DNA from: Paenibacillus cellulositrophicus
GTDB lineage: Bacteria; Bacillota; Bacilli; Paenibacillales; Paenibacillaceae
Direction of reading: 5' to 3'
Assembly: GCF_009363095.1 (NCBI RefSeq)
Contig: NZ_CP045295.1
Span: 3,467,501 to 3,531,500, forward strand
DNA length: 64,000 nt
The notes below the pieces were generated by a model, which made no database searches, was not told where the DNA came from, and saw nothing but the letters and a program-made list of their open reading frames with translations. Of the stretch, positions 35,600-44,090 are shown one piece after another. Within the stretch, counting starts at the first letter, position 1. The number at the start of each line of letters is the position of its first letter. A program made the position numbers and the translations under genes.

Positions 35600-35675
35600 T
35601 ATAATTCCCTCCACACCATGCATTTTCTCTATTTTTGTTTATTGAAACCTTTACCAGTATGGTTTACAACCTGGA

Positions 35676-37178
35676 TCAAGATTGACCCACAAGTACCTTT
35701 TCTTCTTCTTTCACAACTTCAGGCTCTGTATCCATCCACCATTTGAAGCCGTCTTCGGCCAGCAGCTGGTCAGACGCTTCAGGTCCGTTCGAACCTGCAG
35801 GATACTGATGAAGCGGAACGCTGTCCTCCTCGAAAGCATCCAGAATCGGCTGCACGTACTGCCAGGACAATTCGACTTCATCCCAATGGGCAAAGAACGT
35901 GGAATCCCCGCGAACCGCATCGAAAATCAGGTTTTCGTAAGCTTCCGGTACGTCCTTTCCATTTTCATGGAAGTGAATGCGCATCGGCTCCAGCTTGGAA
36001 TCGTTCCGCGGATTCTTTTTGTTCAATTGCATAAAGATGCCTTCGTTCGGATTGATTTCAATCACGAGAAGATTCGGATCGTTGGTGGTATTTTGTCCCT
36101 TCAACGGCTCCTTAAATTCAATGACGATCCGCGTAGATTTTTCCTTCATTCTCTTGCCTGTGCGAATGTAGAACGGAACGTCGCTCCAGAAGTAGTTATC
36201 GATCCAGAGGCGCGTAGCGATAAACGTATCGTTCTTCGAGCCCGCAGGGACGCCAGGCTCATCAAGATAACCGGGAACCGGCTTCCCTTGCATTTGACCG
36301 GAGGCATATTGGCCGCGGATCACGTTCTTCGCGATATCTTCCTTCTGCAGCGGACGAAGGGACTGCATGACGTTCTTCTTCTTCATGCGGACTTCGTTCG
36401 CATCGCCTCTGCCTGGAAGACGCATACTAACCATCATCAGCACTTGCAGCAAATGGTTCTGCACCATATCGCGGATTGCGCCCGAGTTGTCGTAGTATCC
36501 AGCTCTCTCTTCGACGCCGACGGTCTCACTTGCCGTAATTTGGACGTTGGCAATGTGATGGTTGGACCACAGCGCTTTGAGAATCGGGTTGGAAGACTCG
36601 AGGATTTCCAGGTTTTGCACCATCGGCTTACCGAGGTAGTGGTCGATGCGGTACACTTCGCTTTCATCAAACGCTTTGCTGAGCTGCTCGTTCAAATGGC
36701 GCGCAGACTGCAGGTCGTGTCCGAAAGGCTTTTCGATAATCAGACGTTTCCATCCGCTTGTCGAACCAAGTCCGCTGTCTTTAATATTTAAGGCGATCAC
36801 GTCAAAAAACTCCGGCGCCACCGAGAGATAAAACATGCGATTCTGAGGAATGTTCAATTCCTGTTCACGCGACTCTACTAGGCTCCGCAGCTTATGGTAA
36901 TCCTCCACTTGATTGGCATCAAGGACGGTATACCGGATCGTTTGGAGAAAAGCTTCCAAAGCGGCCGGATCGTTTACGGTTCTTCTTGAAAAAGTTTGCA
37001 GCGATTTCGCTACGTTTTGCTGAAAATCTGCACTAGATTGTTCTCTGCGGCCCAAGGCGATAATCGAGAACGCTTCAGGCATCTTTTTATCTATAAACAG
37101 ATTGTAGAGTGCAGGGTATATTTTTCTCTTTGCCAGGTCCCCTGTTCCTCCAAACAAGACAAATGTCATGTTGTCCAC
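35676..37178 (-). CDS. zwf: Glucose-6-phosphate 1-dehydrogenase
   Basis: 500 residues from GTG at 37178, chosen because GGAGG lies eight bases before it; an upstream ATG at 37193 is possible. The NADP motif is FGGTGDLAKRK (about 8-18), EKPFGHDLQSA follows, and the active-site signature is RIDHYLGKPMVQN. The family length of about 490 fits. It catalyses glucose-6-P to 6-phosphogluconolactone, producing NADPH, and is the first gene of zwf-gnd-fsa. A bulged inverted repeat upstream (37241-37268) may be an operator. It is divergent from an HxlR-type regulator. Confidence 0.95.
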   Translation of the reverse strand: MDNMTFVLFGGTGDLAKRKIYPALYNLFIDKKMPEAFSIIALGRREQSSADFQQNVAKSLQTFSRRTVNDPAALEAFLQTIRYTVLDANQVEDYHKLRSLVESREQELNIPQNRMFYLSVAPEFFDVIALNIKDSGLGSTSGWKRLIIEKPFGHDLQSARHLNEQLSKAFDESEVYRIDHYLGKPMVQNLEILESSNPILKALWSNHHIANVQITASETVGVEERAGYYDNSGAIRDMVQNHLLQVLMMVSMRLPGRGDANEVRMKKKNVMQSLRPLQKEDIAKNVIRGQYASGQMQGKPVPGYLDEPGVPAGSKNDTFIATRLWIDNYFWSDVPFYIRTGKRMKEKSTRIVIEFKEPLKGQNTTNDPNLLVIEINPNEGIFMQLNKKNPRNDSKLEPMRIHFHENGKDVPEAYENLIFDAVRGDSTFFAHWDEVELSWQYVQPILDAFEEDSVPLHQYPAGSNGPEASDQLLAEDGFKWWMDTEPEVVKEEEKVLVGQS

Positions 37179-37487
37179 GTATGACTCCTCCATTCCATTC
37201 CCACCAAAAACCATGCGCATGCTGGCAGATAAATCCGTTGCAACAAGGTTACTTTTAATAACCTGTTGAATTCACATTGGCAATCATAAACCCATTTAAG
37301 CGATTAGTCAACAGATTCTTGTCCAAATTATGAACGGAAATAAAATCCCTTTGATGACAGCGCTTTCTATGATATTATAATGGCAATGTATGACCATTGA
37401 CGGCTGGATTTGGGAATCTTTTGGAATCCTTACAGAGATCATAACTTGTTAATATTAAGTAACCAGTGCACAGGGGGGTCAGCACTA
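37179..37487. other. Divergent region between zwf and the HxlR regulator
   Basis: 309 bases without a gene. It contains an inverted repeat (37241-37268) 63 bases before zwf, and on the plus strand a -10 TATAAT at 37376-37381 with TTGATG 19 bases upstream, which would serve the regulator gene. Confidence 0.5.
37241..37268. promoter_or_regulatory. Inverted repeat, candidate operator of zwf
   Basis: CAAC-A-AGGTTA, seven bases, then TAACCT-GTTG: ten paired bases with a one-base bulge. It is located between the zwf start and the divergent HxlR-type regulator. The bound protein is unknown. Confidence 0.4.
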
Positions 37488-37805
37488 ATGGATGAGAAAC
37501 GCGCCAGGCTTTTATGCGAAAAGGTCGAGCTCGCACACCAGATTACCGGAAAAAAGTGGGTCAGCCTGATTGTTCATACCCTAATGGAGGAACCAAAGCG
37601 TTTTAGCGAAATTCATGCATACATCCCTGATCTCAGCAAACGCATGCTCAACGAACGCATTAAAGAGCTGGAGGATAACGGTATCATTATCCGCAATGTC
37701 ATTACCGAGCGGCCGATCCGTACGGAGTATTCTCTGACGCGAAAGGGAACCGAACTCGGCAGAGCGCTTCAAGCCGTGGAAGAATGGGCCGAGAAATGGT
37801 TCTAA
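37488..37805 (+). CDS. HxlR family winged-helix regulator
   Basis: 105 residues from the ATG at 37488 (AGGGGGG upstream). The HxlR fold is evident: LAHQITGKKWVSLIVHTLME, RFSEIHAYIPDLSKRMLNER and IIRNVITERPIRTEYSLTRKG. A single Cys10 lies near the N-terminus, where redox-sensing members (YodB, HypR, CatR) carry their reactive Cys. It is divergent from zwf, so it may link NADPH supply to redox or electrophile stress (inference). A good terminator follows. Confidence 0.88.
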   Translation: MDEKRARLLCEKVELAHQITGKKWVSLIVHTLMEEPKRFSEIHAYIPDLSKRMLNERIKELEDNGIIIRNVITERPIRTEYSLTRKGTELGRALQAVEEWAEKWF

Positions 37806-37846
37806 CCCGAGCCTGTATTATCATGACTTATCATTTGCGAAAAGGA

Positions 37847-37880
37847 AAAAGATCAACCCCACCGGAGTTGATCTTTTTTA
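37847..37880 (+). terminator. Intrinsic terminator of the HxlR gene
   Basis: AAAAGATCAAC (37847-37857) pairs with GTTGATCTTTT (37868-37878), followed by further T. Confidence 0.85.
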
Positions 37881-37905
37881 GATATTAAATGGCTACGGTT
37901 ACCCA

Positions 37906-37921
37906 TAGAATGTTCATTCTA
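37906..37921. promoter_or_regulatory. TetR-type operator-like site, copy 1
   Basis: TAGAATGTTCATTCTA, matching two other copies (38841, 39512) at 13 or more of 16 positions. It lies downstream of the SDR gene and after the HxlR terminator, with no gene start nearby. Confidence 0.45.
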
Positions 37922-37995
37922 ATCAGGTTAGAACTAAGCCGTACAGTTTTGTTTATACATGACATGCCGCATGTGTTGAACAGGGAGATCGATTT

Positions 37996-38814
37996 TTACA
38001 AAAATGTCTTTCGCATCGTCTCCAAGTATTCCTCAATCGGCACGGACTGTCTGAGCCGCATCAATTCATGGGCCGCATTCCCCACGAGCGTACGGAACTG
38101 CTTGTTCTTGCCTGTGGCCAGATCCGAAATGACATCCACGATCGTTTGAGGATCATCCGCGTCGGCCCCCTCCGGCTGTTCTAGCCGCTTCTTCAGCTGG
38201 GCCGTGAGCTCATCGTAGTCGTGAATGTCGGGACTCGTGCTCCAGACCATATTGTTCATAAAGTTGTTCCCCGATGATCCTCCCTGCTCCACAAGCCTCA
38301 GTTCGATATTCAGCGGTTTCAGTTCGTAATAGAGGCCTTCCGTCAGTCCCTCAAGGGCAAACTTGGACATGTTATACAAGGAGCCCAGCGGAACCGCGCT
38401 CGTTACGCCCATGAAGGAGCTGATATTGATGAACATCCCTCCCCCGTTCGCCCGAAAATGCGGCAGCAACGCCCGGATCACATTGATCGGTCCCCGTGTG
38501 TTTACGGCAAACTGCCAGTCAATCGCCTCTTCTTCCGCCAGCTCAAGCGCCCCGTAAGTGCCCATCCCGGCGTTGTTAACGACGACGTCAATGGTGCCGA
38601 AAGCATCGATCGCCTGCTTCGCGGCGGTTTGAACCTGGTCTACATCCGTCACATCCATTTTGAACAGTTGAATGTTGCTGTATGCCGTCAGTTCCGTTTC
38701 TTTTTCCGGCATGCGCATCGTCGCCGCTACATTCCAGCCCATTTTCGCAAAATGGATGGCCGTTAATTTGCCCAGACCCGAGCTGGTTCCGGTAATTAAT
38801 ATCGTTTTGCTCAT
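37996..38814 (-). CDS. Short-chain dehydrogenase/reductase
   Basis: 272 residues, classical SDR. The cofactor motif is TGTSSGLGKLTA (T-G-x-x-x-G-x-G, residues about 8-18), NNAGMG follows, the catalytic triad is Ser in NISSFMG, Tyr in LYNMSKFALEGLTEG (Y-x-x-x-K), and Lys four residues on. A basic residue near the end of strand 2 (TMRMPEKE) suggests NADP(H). The substrate is unknown. It is preceded by an operator-like site shared with the adjacent TetR gene, so the pair is probably a self-regulated unit. AAAGGAG precedes the start. Confidence 0.9.
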   Translation of the reverse strand: MSKTILITGTSSGLGKLTAIHFAKMGWNVAATMRMPEKETELTAYSNIQLFKMDVTDVDQVQTAAKQAIDAFGTIDVVVNNAGMGTYGALELAEEEAIDWQFAVNTRGPINVIRALLPHFRANGGGMFINISSFMGVTSAVPLGSLYNMSKFALEGLTEGLYYELKPLNIELRLVEQGGSSGNNFMNNMVWSTSPDIHDYDELTAQLKKRLEQPEGADADDPQTIVDVISDLATGKNKQFRTLVGNAAHELMRLRQSVPIEEYLETMRKTFL

Positions 38815-38840
38815 TGTATAAGCTCCTTTTCTCCTCTATA

Positions 38841-38856
38841 TCGAACGTTCACTCTA
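38841..38856. promoter_or_regulatory. TetR-type operator-like site, copy 2 (SDR promoter)
   Basis: TCGAACGTTCACTCTA, 27 bases before the SDR start codon, in the right place to block transcription. Confidence 0.55.
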
Positions 38857-38889
38857 ACAGGCTGGAAAAACCACACCTATGGTGCGGCG

Positions 38890-39468
38890 TTATTTGGCAA
38901 CCGACTTCCAACAGGAGTTAATTACCGTCTGAATCACTTCATCCGTCAGCGTAAAATGCTTCTGCAAATGCCCTTTGACCAGGTAAGCCATCGTGCCGTA
39001 ATGCATCTGCACCATCATGGCCGGCTCCTGCTCGATGAACAACTGGTAATCGATCGCTTTGGCGTACAAAGCCGCCATCGGCTTACACCAGCCGCCATCG
39101 TACGATTCCCGCTTGACGGCATCGTTAATATACGGGGAGAACGAATACTGTTCGATAAACTGAAAACCTTCCGGATGTGTAAGGCTGACTTGGAACACCT
39201 TCTCCCAGGCGCGGTTAAAACGGGTCCGGATCGGTTCCTTGGCGTCCATCCCCCGTGTAACATACTCTCCGTTGTATAGAACGATCGCTCGATACAGTTC
39301 GTTTATAATTTCTTCCTTACTTGAAAAATAATGATAAATGCTTCCGGTAGACACGCCCGATTCCTTGGCGATCAGCGCCATCGACGTCGCCTGCAGCTCT
39401 TTTTCGATAATAATGCGCAGCGTCGTTTCCAGCACTGCCTGTTGAACTTTGTTATATTTCTCAAACAT
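38890..39468 (-). CDS. TetR/AcrR family repressor
   Basis: 192 residues. The N-terminal helix-turn-helix is typical (LETTLRIIIEKELQATSMAL followed by IAKESGVSTGSIYHYFSSKEEI), with a C-terminal all-helical ligand domain. The target is probably the SDR gene downstream and itself: near-identical 16-base sites precede both genes. The effector is unknown. A GGAGG lies ten bases before the ATG. Confidence 0.9.
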   Translation of the reverse strand: MFEKYNKVQQAVLETTLRIIIEKELQATSMALIAKESGVSTGSIYHYFSSKEEIINELYRAIVLYNGEYVTRGMDAKEPIRTRFNRAWEKVFQVSLTHPEGFQFIEQYSFSPYINDAVKRESYDGGWCKPMAALYAKAIDYQLFIEQEPAMMVQMHYGTMAYLVKGHLQKHFTLTDEVIQTVINSCWKSVAK

Positions 39469-39511
39469 GATCGGTTTAGCCTCCAGCCTGCTTTCGAAAT
39501 TTGAATCACGA

Positions 39512-39527
39512 TAGAACGTTCATTCTA
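39512..39527. promoter_or_regulatory. TetR-type operator-like site, copy 3 (tetR promoter)
   Basis: TAGAACGTTCATTCTA, 44 bases before the TetR start; contains the palindrome GAACGTTC. Confidence 0.55.
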
Positions 39528-39677
39528 ATCTTAACGATCCATGGTCGTCTTGTCAAGGGACACTCGATCGGAGGATAGACTGCCCTGCTCCAAACCCCAT
39601 TATATATAGTAGGAAAAAAAGCCAACCCGACATCATCCTCCGGATTGGCTTTAAAGGGCATAACATGGAGAGCCCTT

Positions 39678-40253
39678 TTAAGCGTGGGCTTTCTCCTTCT
39701 GCCGAACGGTGTGCAGCGCCTCGCTCCAGGACACAAGCTGATCCAGCATGGCGTGAACCGCCGCTTCCTGATGGGCGCCCGGTTTCAGAACCGTGTAATT
39801 TTCAAAATCGGTATGCAGAGACAGCCCCACCTGTGCGCGAACATCAGCTACCATCAGCTCGCCAAGGATCAATCGAAGCGCCTCCGCTGCACGCGAGCCT
39901 CCGCCGCCGCCATAAGCCACAATGCCTGCCGCCTTGTTGTTCCATTCATGGTACAGGAAATCAATGGCGTTCTTCAGTGCTCCGGGTATGGATTTGTTGT
40001 ATTCGGGAGTCACGAACACGAAGCCGTCAAACTCGGCGATTTTCTGCGACCATGCCATCGTATGTTCCTTGGAGTACTGCCCCATAATCGGGGACATCGG
40101 CTCATCAAACAGCGGCAGCCGGTAATCCGCGATATCGACCAGTTCAAATCTGGCGTCGCTCCGACTGCTTGCGATTTCATGCACCCAGCGGCCGATCGCC
40201 TCCCCGTTGCGTCCCGGTCTGGTACTCCCAATAATAATTCCAATATTCATCAT
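39678..40253 (-). CDS. NADPH-dependent FMN reductase (quinone/azo reductase type)
   Basis: 191 residues, flavodoxin-like fold. The N-terminal FMN phosphate loop IIIGSTRPGRNGEAI, the substrate/FMN motif TPEYNKSIPGALKNAIDFLY and YGGGGGSRAAEALR are diagnostic of the NADPH-dependent FMN reductase family (SsuE, chromate/quinone reductases). It provides reduced flavin or reduces quinones. A perfect 18-base palindrome lies 74 bases upstream and recurs before the neighbouring monooxygenase gene, implying shared control. GGAAGGGG precedes the ATG. Confidence 0.9.
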   Translation of the reverse strand: MMNIGIIIGSTRPGRNGEAIGRWVHEIASSRSDARFELVDIADYRLPLFDEPMSPIMGQYSKEHTMAWSQKIAEFDGFVFVTPEYNKSIPGALKNAIDFLYHEWNNKAAGIVAYGGGGGSRAAEALRLILGELMVADVRAQVGLSLHTDFENYTVLKPGAHQEAAVHAMLDQLVSWSEALHTVRQKEKAHA

Positions 40254-40326
40254 GATTTAATAACCCCTTCCATTATTCAAAATAGATTAGTAGCTCATAA
40301 ATAGAATAATAGTTCATTCATATATT

Positions 40327-40344
40327 ACAGTAAGTACTTACTGT
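40327..40344. promoter_or_regulatory. Perfect 18-bp palindrome, candidate operator
   Basis: ACAGTAAGTACTTACTGT, followed by CATTCA. It lies upstream of the FMN reductase; a near copy lies at 40800-40817. Confidence 0.6.
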
Positions 40345-40419
40345 CATTCAGGGTACATTTCTTTCACAGGTGCTCAACTCACAGCCATCCCGTCACCCGG
40401 CTCTCGCCGCCCGCCTTGT

Positions 40420-40758
40420 TTACTCAATGGTTGCCCCGTATGCGGCCTCAACCGTATAATAATCGCCTTCTGCCCCTTCGATCAGATCCTTGATCTTGTC
40501 GTAATGCGCTGAGAAATCCGCCTGTTTAAGCCAGGATTGGTGAGCTTCTACACTCTCGAACAGTGCAATGGCTATGGCCCGGTCCCGATGGGATGCGCGC
40601 AGAAGGCGGCTCCCAAGCGCTCCGTTTACGGTGTCCTGTTCTGCAAAAGAACGCAGCTCCTCAGATTGAATCCGCATGAATTCATCCAGCTTGCCCGGCT
40701 TCACTTGAAAGGCATTGACCCACACGACCGGTTTTCCGCCCATTTTATCATCTCCCAT
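40420..40758 (-). CDS. Antibiotic biosynthesis monooxygenase-like (ABM) protein
   Basis: 112 residues, ferredoxin-like dimeric ABM fold: VVWVNAFQVKPGKLDEFMRI at the start, then RLLRASHRDRAIAIALFESV and W-x-x-x-x-A-H-Y-D-K. Members are small monooxygenases acting on quinols or polyketides, haem-degrading enzymes, or stress proteins. Shared operator with the FMN reductase suggests a quinone or electrophile response module (inference). GGAGG lies seven bases before the ATG. Confidence 0.8.
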   Translation of the reverse strand: MGDDKMGGKPVVWVNAFQVKPGKLDEFMRIQSEELRSFAEQDTVNGALGSRLLRASHRDRAIAIALFESVEAHQSWLKQADFSAHYDKIKDLIEGAEGDYYTVEAAYGATIE

Positions 40759-41110
40759 TTCCTTTCCTCCTTCATTTTAAAAATGCCAAGCCAATAATGA
40801 CCGTCAGTACTTACTGTCATTTATGGAACCATCTTATTCCAGAATATGCCGATTGTCAAGAGAACGAATCATCTTTCCGTTGAAGGTCCATTGCCGGCTG
40901 TATTCAACGCTAAGTTTTGTACATTGTATAATGAAACCTATGTAAAGTTGCTCGCTTGTAATAATTATAGTATACATATGTATAGTGCTTTTTTTGATAG
41001 ATAGAATGAATTAAAGTTTTACATTGAACTTTCAGTTATAGCGGCCTAATAGAAGCCTAGAACATTCATTTCTTTAGTTCATTCTATATAGAACAGGATT
41101 GGAGGATGTT
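40759..41110. other. Divergent intergenic region upstream of the LCP gene
   Basis: 352 bases, very AT-rich after 40930. It contains the palindrome copy at 40800-40817, a perfect -10 TATAAT near 40928 with a weak -35 (TCAACG, 17-base spacing), and half-site-like GTTCATTCTA near 41078. No gene is seen. Confidence 0.5.
40800..40817. promoter_or_regulatory. Second copy of the AGTACTTACT palindrome operator
   Basis: ACCGTCAGTACTTACTGT, identical to the copy at 40327-40344 over the right-hand twelve bases and flanked again by CATT. It lies 42 bases before the ABM gene. Confidence 0.55.
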
Positions 41111-42187
41111 ATGCAACCACGTTCCAAAAAAAAGAAGAAAATGAGCCGGCTCCGCAAGTGGATGCTCAGCATCACGGCCGTAATCGCGCTCCTGCTGATC
41201 GGAGTAGGCGGATTCCTTGGATTTTTGCATCATAAAGCGATATCAACCTTACATAAAATATCGGCTGCCGCCGAATATTACGCACCCCAGTCCCAGCAGC
41301 AGGAACAGGGGGAGGCCGTCAGCGAGCCGCCTGTTGAAAGCGTAACCGAGGCCGACATGAAGCCGATGACTTTTCTGCTCGCCGGAATCGACAACCGCGA
41401 AGGCAGCGGGGGAACGATCAATACCGATGTGATGATTTTGGGGGCGCTGAATCCTGAAAAGAAATCGGCCAGCTTAATATCCATCCCCCGGGATTTAAAA
41501 GTCAGCCAATCCCAGCTGGGGACGCACAAAGCCAACTACTATTACGCCCATTACTATATCAAGGACAAAAAGGCGGCCATGGCCGACACGAAGGAGTTCT
41601 TTGGCGACTTGTTCCACATTCCGGTCGATTATATGGTTATGATCAACTTTGAAGGATTCCGGCAGATCATCGATGCTGTCGGCGGCGTCGATGTTGACGT
41701 CGACATGGACATGCGCTACAAGGATACGGCGGACGGCACGGATATCAATCTGCGCAAGGGTATGCAGCATCTGGACGGCAAACAGGCGCTCGACTTCGTC
41801 CGTTACCGGAAGTCCAACGACGGTTCGTCGCCGTCTTCGGATTTCGACCGGAACCGGCGCCAGCAGCAGGTGTTGAACCAGGTCCTGGACAAGCTTACTT
41901 CATTTAAAGGCATCAGCCAATGGGGGCAAGTGCTGGACATTATCGGGGAACAGGTCCAGACGGACATTCCAGCCAAGAATATGGAACGTTGGCTCCTCAA
42001 TTACAAAAAAATGAAACCGGACCAAATCCAGATGCAGACCGTCGAGGGCCAGTGGAAAAGCCCATATGTGTATTGGAATGAGCAGCAGCTCAAAGAAGCA
42101 CTGACCGTCTTGGCCGGTGAGCTGGACCAAAAGCCGAAGAGGCTGTCTACCCTCGGGAACCGTATCGGCCTATATTCCGGAGAGTAA
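41111..42187 (+). CDS. LCP (LytR-CpsA-Psr) family cell-wall glycopolymer ligase
   Basis: 358 residues. A short cytoplasmic Lys-rich head (SKKKKKMSRLRK) and one membrane helix (about 18-38) precede an extracellular LCP domain (about 80-245) with LLAGIDNREGSGGTINTDVM, SIPRDLKV (the Arg/Asp motif), YMVMINFEGF, VGGVDVDVD and LDFVRYRKSNDGSS. LCP enzymes attach teichoic or other anionic polymers to peptidoglycan. The start was chosen at 41111 because GGAGG lies five bases upstream. A single-gene unit with its own terminator. Confidence 0.93.
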   Translation: MQPRSKKKKKMSRLRKWMLSITAVIALLLIGVGGFLGFLHHKAISTLHKISAAAEYYAPQSQQQEQGEAVSEPPVESVTEADMKPMTFLLAGIDNREGSGGTINTDVMILGALNPEKKSASLISIPRDLKVSQSQLGTHKANYYYAHYYIKDKKAAMADTKEFFGDLFHIPVDYMVMINFEGFRQIIDAVGGVDVDVDMDMRYKDTADGTDINLRKGMQHLDGKQALDFVRYRKSNDGSSPSSDFDRNRRQQQVLNQVLDKLTSFKGISQWGQVLDIIGEQVQTDIPAKNMERWLLNYKKMKPDQIQMQTVEGQWKSPYVYWNEQQLKEALTVLAGELDQKPKRLSTLGNRIGLYSGE

Positions 42188-42240
42188 CTCAAACGCCTTT
42201 CCGGAAAGTAGGGATTGGGATCCGATCCAAATTTGCGTGA

Positions 42241-42262
42241 GCACCCTTAGAGGGTGCTTTTT
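42241..42262 (+). terminator. Intrinsic terminator of the LCP gene
   Basis: GCACCC-TTAGA-GGGTGC stem followed by five T. Confidence 0.88.
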
Positions 42263-42339
42263 CATTTTCGATGCTTATCCAATATTGCGAGGAGGGCGAT
42301 GAATCCGTAATAGAAATTCTTCTACGAGCATCGGCCTGG

Positions 42340-42370
42340 AAAATAACAAAGGGCCACTTGATCGTGGCCC
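42340..42370 (-). terminator. Intrinsic terminator of the YdhK-like gene
   Basis: GGGCCAC (42351-42357) pairs with GTGGCCC (42364-42370); the minus strand continues TTTGTTATTTT. Confidence 0.75.
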
Positions 42371-42398
42371 TGGATGGTTTAGGGGGTATTCGGGACGG

Positions 42399-42995
42399 TT
42401 ATTTGGCAGCCGACAGCTCGCTTCCCGTAACCCACATATGGTTTTTGACCGGATCACCGCCCGTCGTTGGCTCATAATCCACCATATACACCGTAGTTTT
42501 CTCGGCGGAATCGATGGTCGCCTTGGCGCCCTTCATTCCTGGCATATGGTCCGCCTCCAGAACGACCTCGTCCCCCGGCTTGAACGGCTCGGCCCCGGCG
42601 TTCTCGATCTCCTCGTGGATCACCCACTTGTGGTTCGTCACCTTGGGACCGCCGGTTGTCGGCGTGTAGGAGACGGCATAGGCCGTCGTGTCATAGGCAC
42701 CGACAATGGTAGCCTTGGCGCCCTTCATCCCTTTCATGTGGCCGGCCTCGATGATCGCCTGGCTTCCCACCTTGAAAGCCGGATTTGCCGCTTCTTTCAG
42801 CCCTGCGGGGACTTCCCCGGAGCCGGAATGATGCATCTCGTCCATCTGGTCCATGTTCATGTCCGAATCGTCTGTTGCCTGCTCGTGCTGCGACGGAGTC
42901 ACGGATGCCGGCTCCGACGCGGAGTCATTATTTTGGCACCCTCCCAGCACCAGCATGGCCGCGGCGATGAGCATTAGCCATTGTTTTTTCATCAT
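42399..42995 (-). CDS. YdhK-like lipoprotein with two DUF1541 repeats
   Basis: 198 residues. Lipoprotein signal with lipobox LVLGGC (lipidated Cys20). After a Ser/Asp/Met/His-rich linker (DMNMDQMDEMHH), two similar domains follow, each with a GHMKGMKGAKATI / DHMPGMKGAKATI core and ending in TTGGP/D-x-x-x-NHxWV. DUF1541 proteins such as B. subtilis YdhK are surface lipoproteins; the Met/His-rich spacer suggests copper or other metal handling (inference). GGAG lies seven bases before the ATG. Confidence 0.9.
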   Translation of the reverse strand: MMKKQWLMLIAAAMLVLGGCQNNDSASEPASVTPSQHEQATDDSDMNMDQMDEMHHSGSGEVPAGLKEAANPAFKVGSQAIIEAGHMKGMKGAKATIVGAYDTTAYAVSYTPTTGGPKVTNHKWVIHEEIENAGAEPFKPGDEVVLEADHMPGMKGAKATIDSAEKTTVYMVDYEPTTGGDPVKNHMWVTGSELSAAK

Positions 42996-43297
42996 GTCAG
43001 CACTCCTTTTTGTCTTCAGAATGACTGTTCTCTCCTAATATACCCTAGCACCCTATACTATAATCATGAACATTTCATGGCATCCATTGTGCCCGAAACA
43101 CTTTCTTTTAAAACTCCGCTCACATAAGCAGCCGTTCAATCCGAAGATCCATGGGGAAATGACGAAAGAACCTCCCTGTCGGACAGGGCCGCCATCCGGG
43201 AGCCAGTCCGGTGTCTCCAACGCAAAACGCAAAAAAGCATGCCATCCTTTCGGATGACATGCCGTATAACGAACTTATTAGAACGAATCTAACGAGG
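42996..43297. other. Intergenic region with the AraC terminator
   Basis: 302 bases between the lipoprotein start and the AraC stop. Apart from the terminator at 43231-43262 I see nothing in it. Confidence 0.5.
43231..43262 (-). terminator. Intrinsic terminator of lysE-araC
   Basis: GCATGCCATCC (43237-43247) pairs with GGATGACATGC (43252-43262) with one mismatch; minus-strand T run follows (plus A run 43231-43236). Confidence 0.8.
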
Positions 43298-44083
43298 TCA
43301 GAGCTTCCCCTCCAAGTAAGACAAAAACTCGAATGCCGTCGTGCCGTACACATGCTTGTAATGGCGGTTCAAATGGGCCAGATCCACAAAACCGCAGCTG
43401 CTCACCGCCAGGTAAATGTCCCGGTGCTTTTCGATCAGCTGCCGGGCCCGCTCCAAGCGGCAGTTCAGGAAGTACTGGTAGGGTGAGAGCCCGGTATTGG
43501 CCTTAAATGCCCGGATGAACTGGTATTTGGACATCCCGAACTCTCCACTGATTTCGTCCAGGCGAAGCACATGCTCCAGGTTCTCGTGGATCCGTTCCTT
43601 GGCTTTGCGGGTGAACGACGGGGCCTTGATGTCCATCGGCCGCAAAATGTCCTGCGAAAAGTGGCCCGCAACCCGAAACAGCAGCTCGCTGCATACATCC
43701 TCGGATTGGCCGCCGGCAATGGCGGTGGACAGATCGAGAATGCTGCGCCGCAGCCCCGCGTCGTACACGATAGGGTCGGAGAAGCGGAGCACTTCCTTTT
43801 TCCCCAAAGCCTCCAGGAATTGATCCGGGTGAATGTAGAGCATGACATAATCGATGCCGGAGCGTTCCTGCGACCAGCCGTCATGCGTCTGCTCGGGATG
43901 AAACAGCATCACGCCGCTGCGGTGGGAGGACTGCAGGCTCCCTTCCAGGTCGTACTGCTGAACGCCGCGGAGGGTGACGCCGAGCGCGTACTCCTCGTGG
44001 CAGTGCTTTTTGTACGTAAAATCGGCAATGCTCGCCGACAGCGCGGTAATCCCCGCCGCCTGCTTATACTCGAACCGTTCCAT
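43298..44083 (-). CDS. AraC family regulator with cupin-type sensor
   Basis: 261 residues. The N-terminal half has the AraC ligand-binding pattern KKHCHEEYALGVTLRGVQQY and GVMLFHPEQTHDGW. The C-terminal half carries two helix-turn-helices (LDEISGEFGMSKYQFIRAFK and the closing LAVSSCGFVDLAHLNRHYKH). The gene starts seven bases after the LysE-type exporter stop, so it is co-transcribed and is likely to regulate export of the amino acid or analogue that it senses (inference). Confidence 0.9.
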   Translation of the reverse strand: MERFEYKQAAGITALSASIADFTYKKHCHEEYALGVTLRGVQQYDLEGSLQSSHRSGVMLFHPEQTHDGWSQERSGIDYVMLYIHPDQFLEALGKKEVLRFSDPIVYDAGLRRSILDLSTAIAGGQSEDVCSELLFRVAGHFSQDILRPMDIKAPSFTRKAKERIHENLEHVLRLDEISGEFGMSKYQFIRAFKANTGLSPYQYFLNCRLERARQLIEKHRDIYLAVSSCGFVDLAHLNRHYKHVYGTTAFEFLSYLEGKL

Positions 44084-44090
44084 CCTCCGC

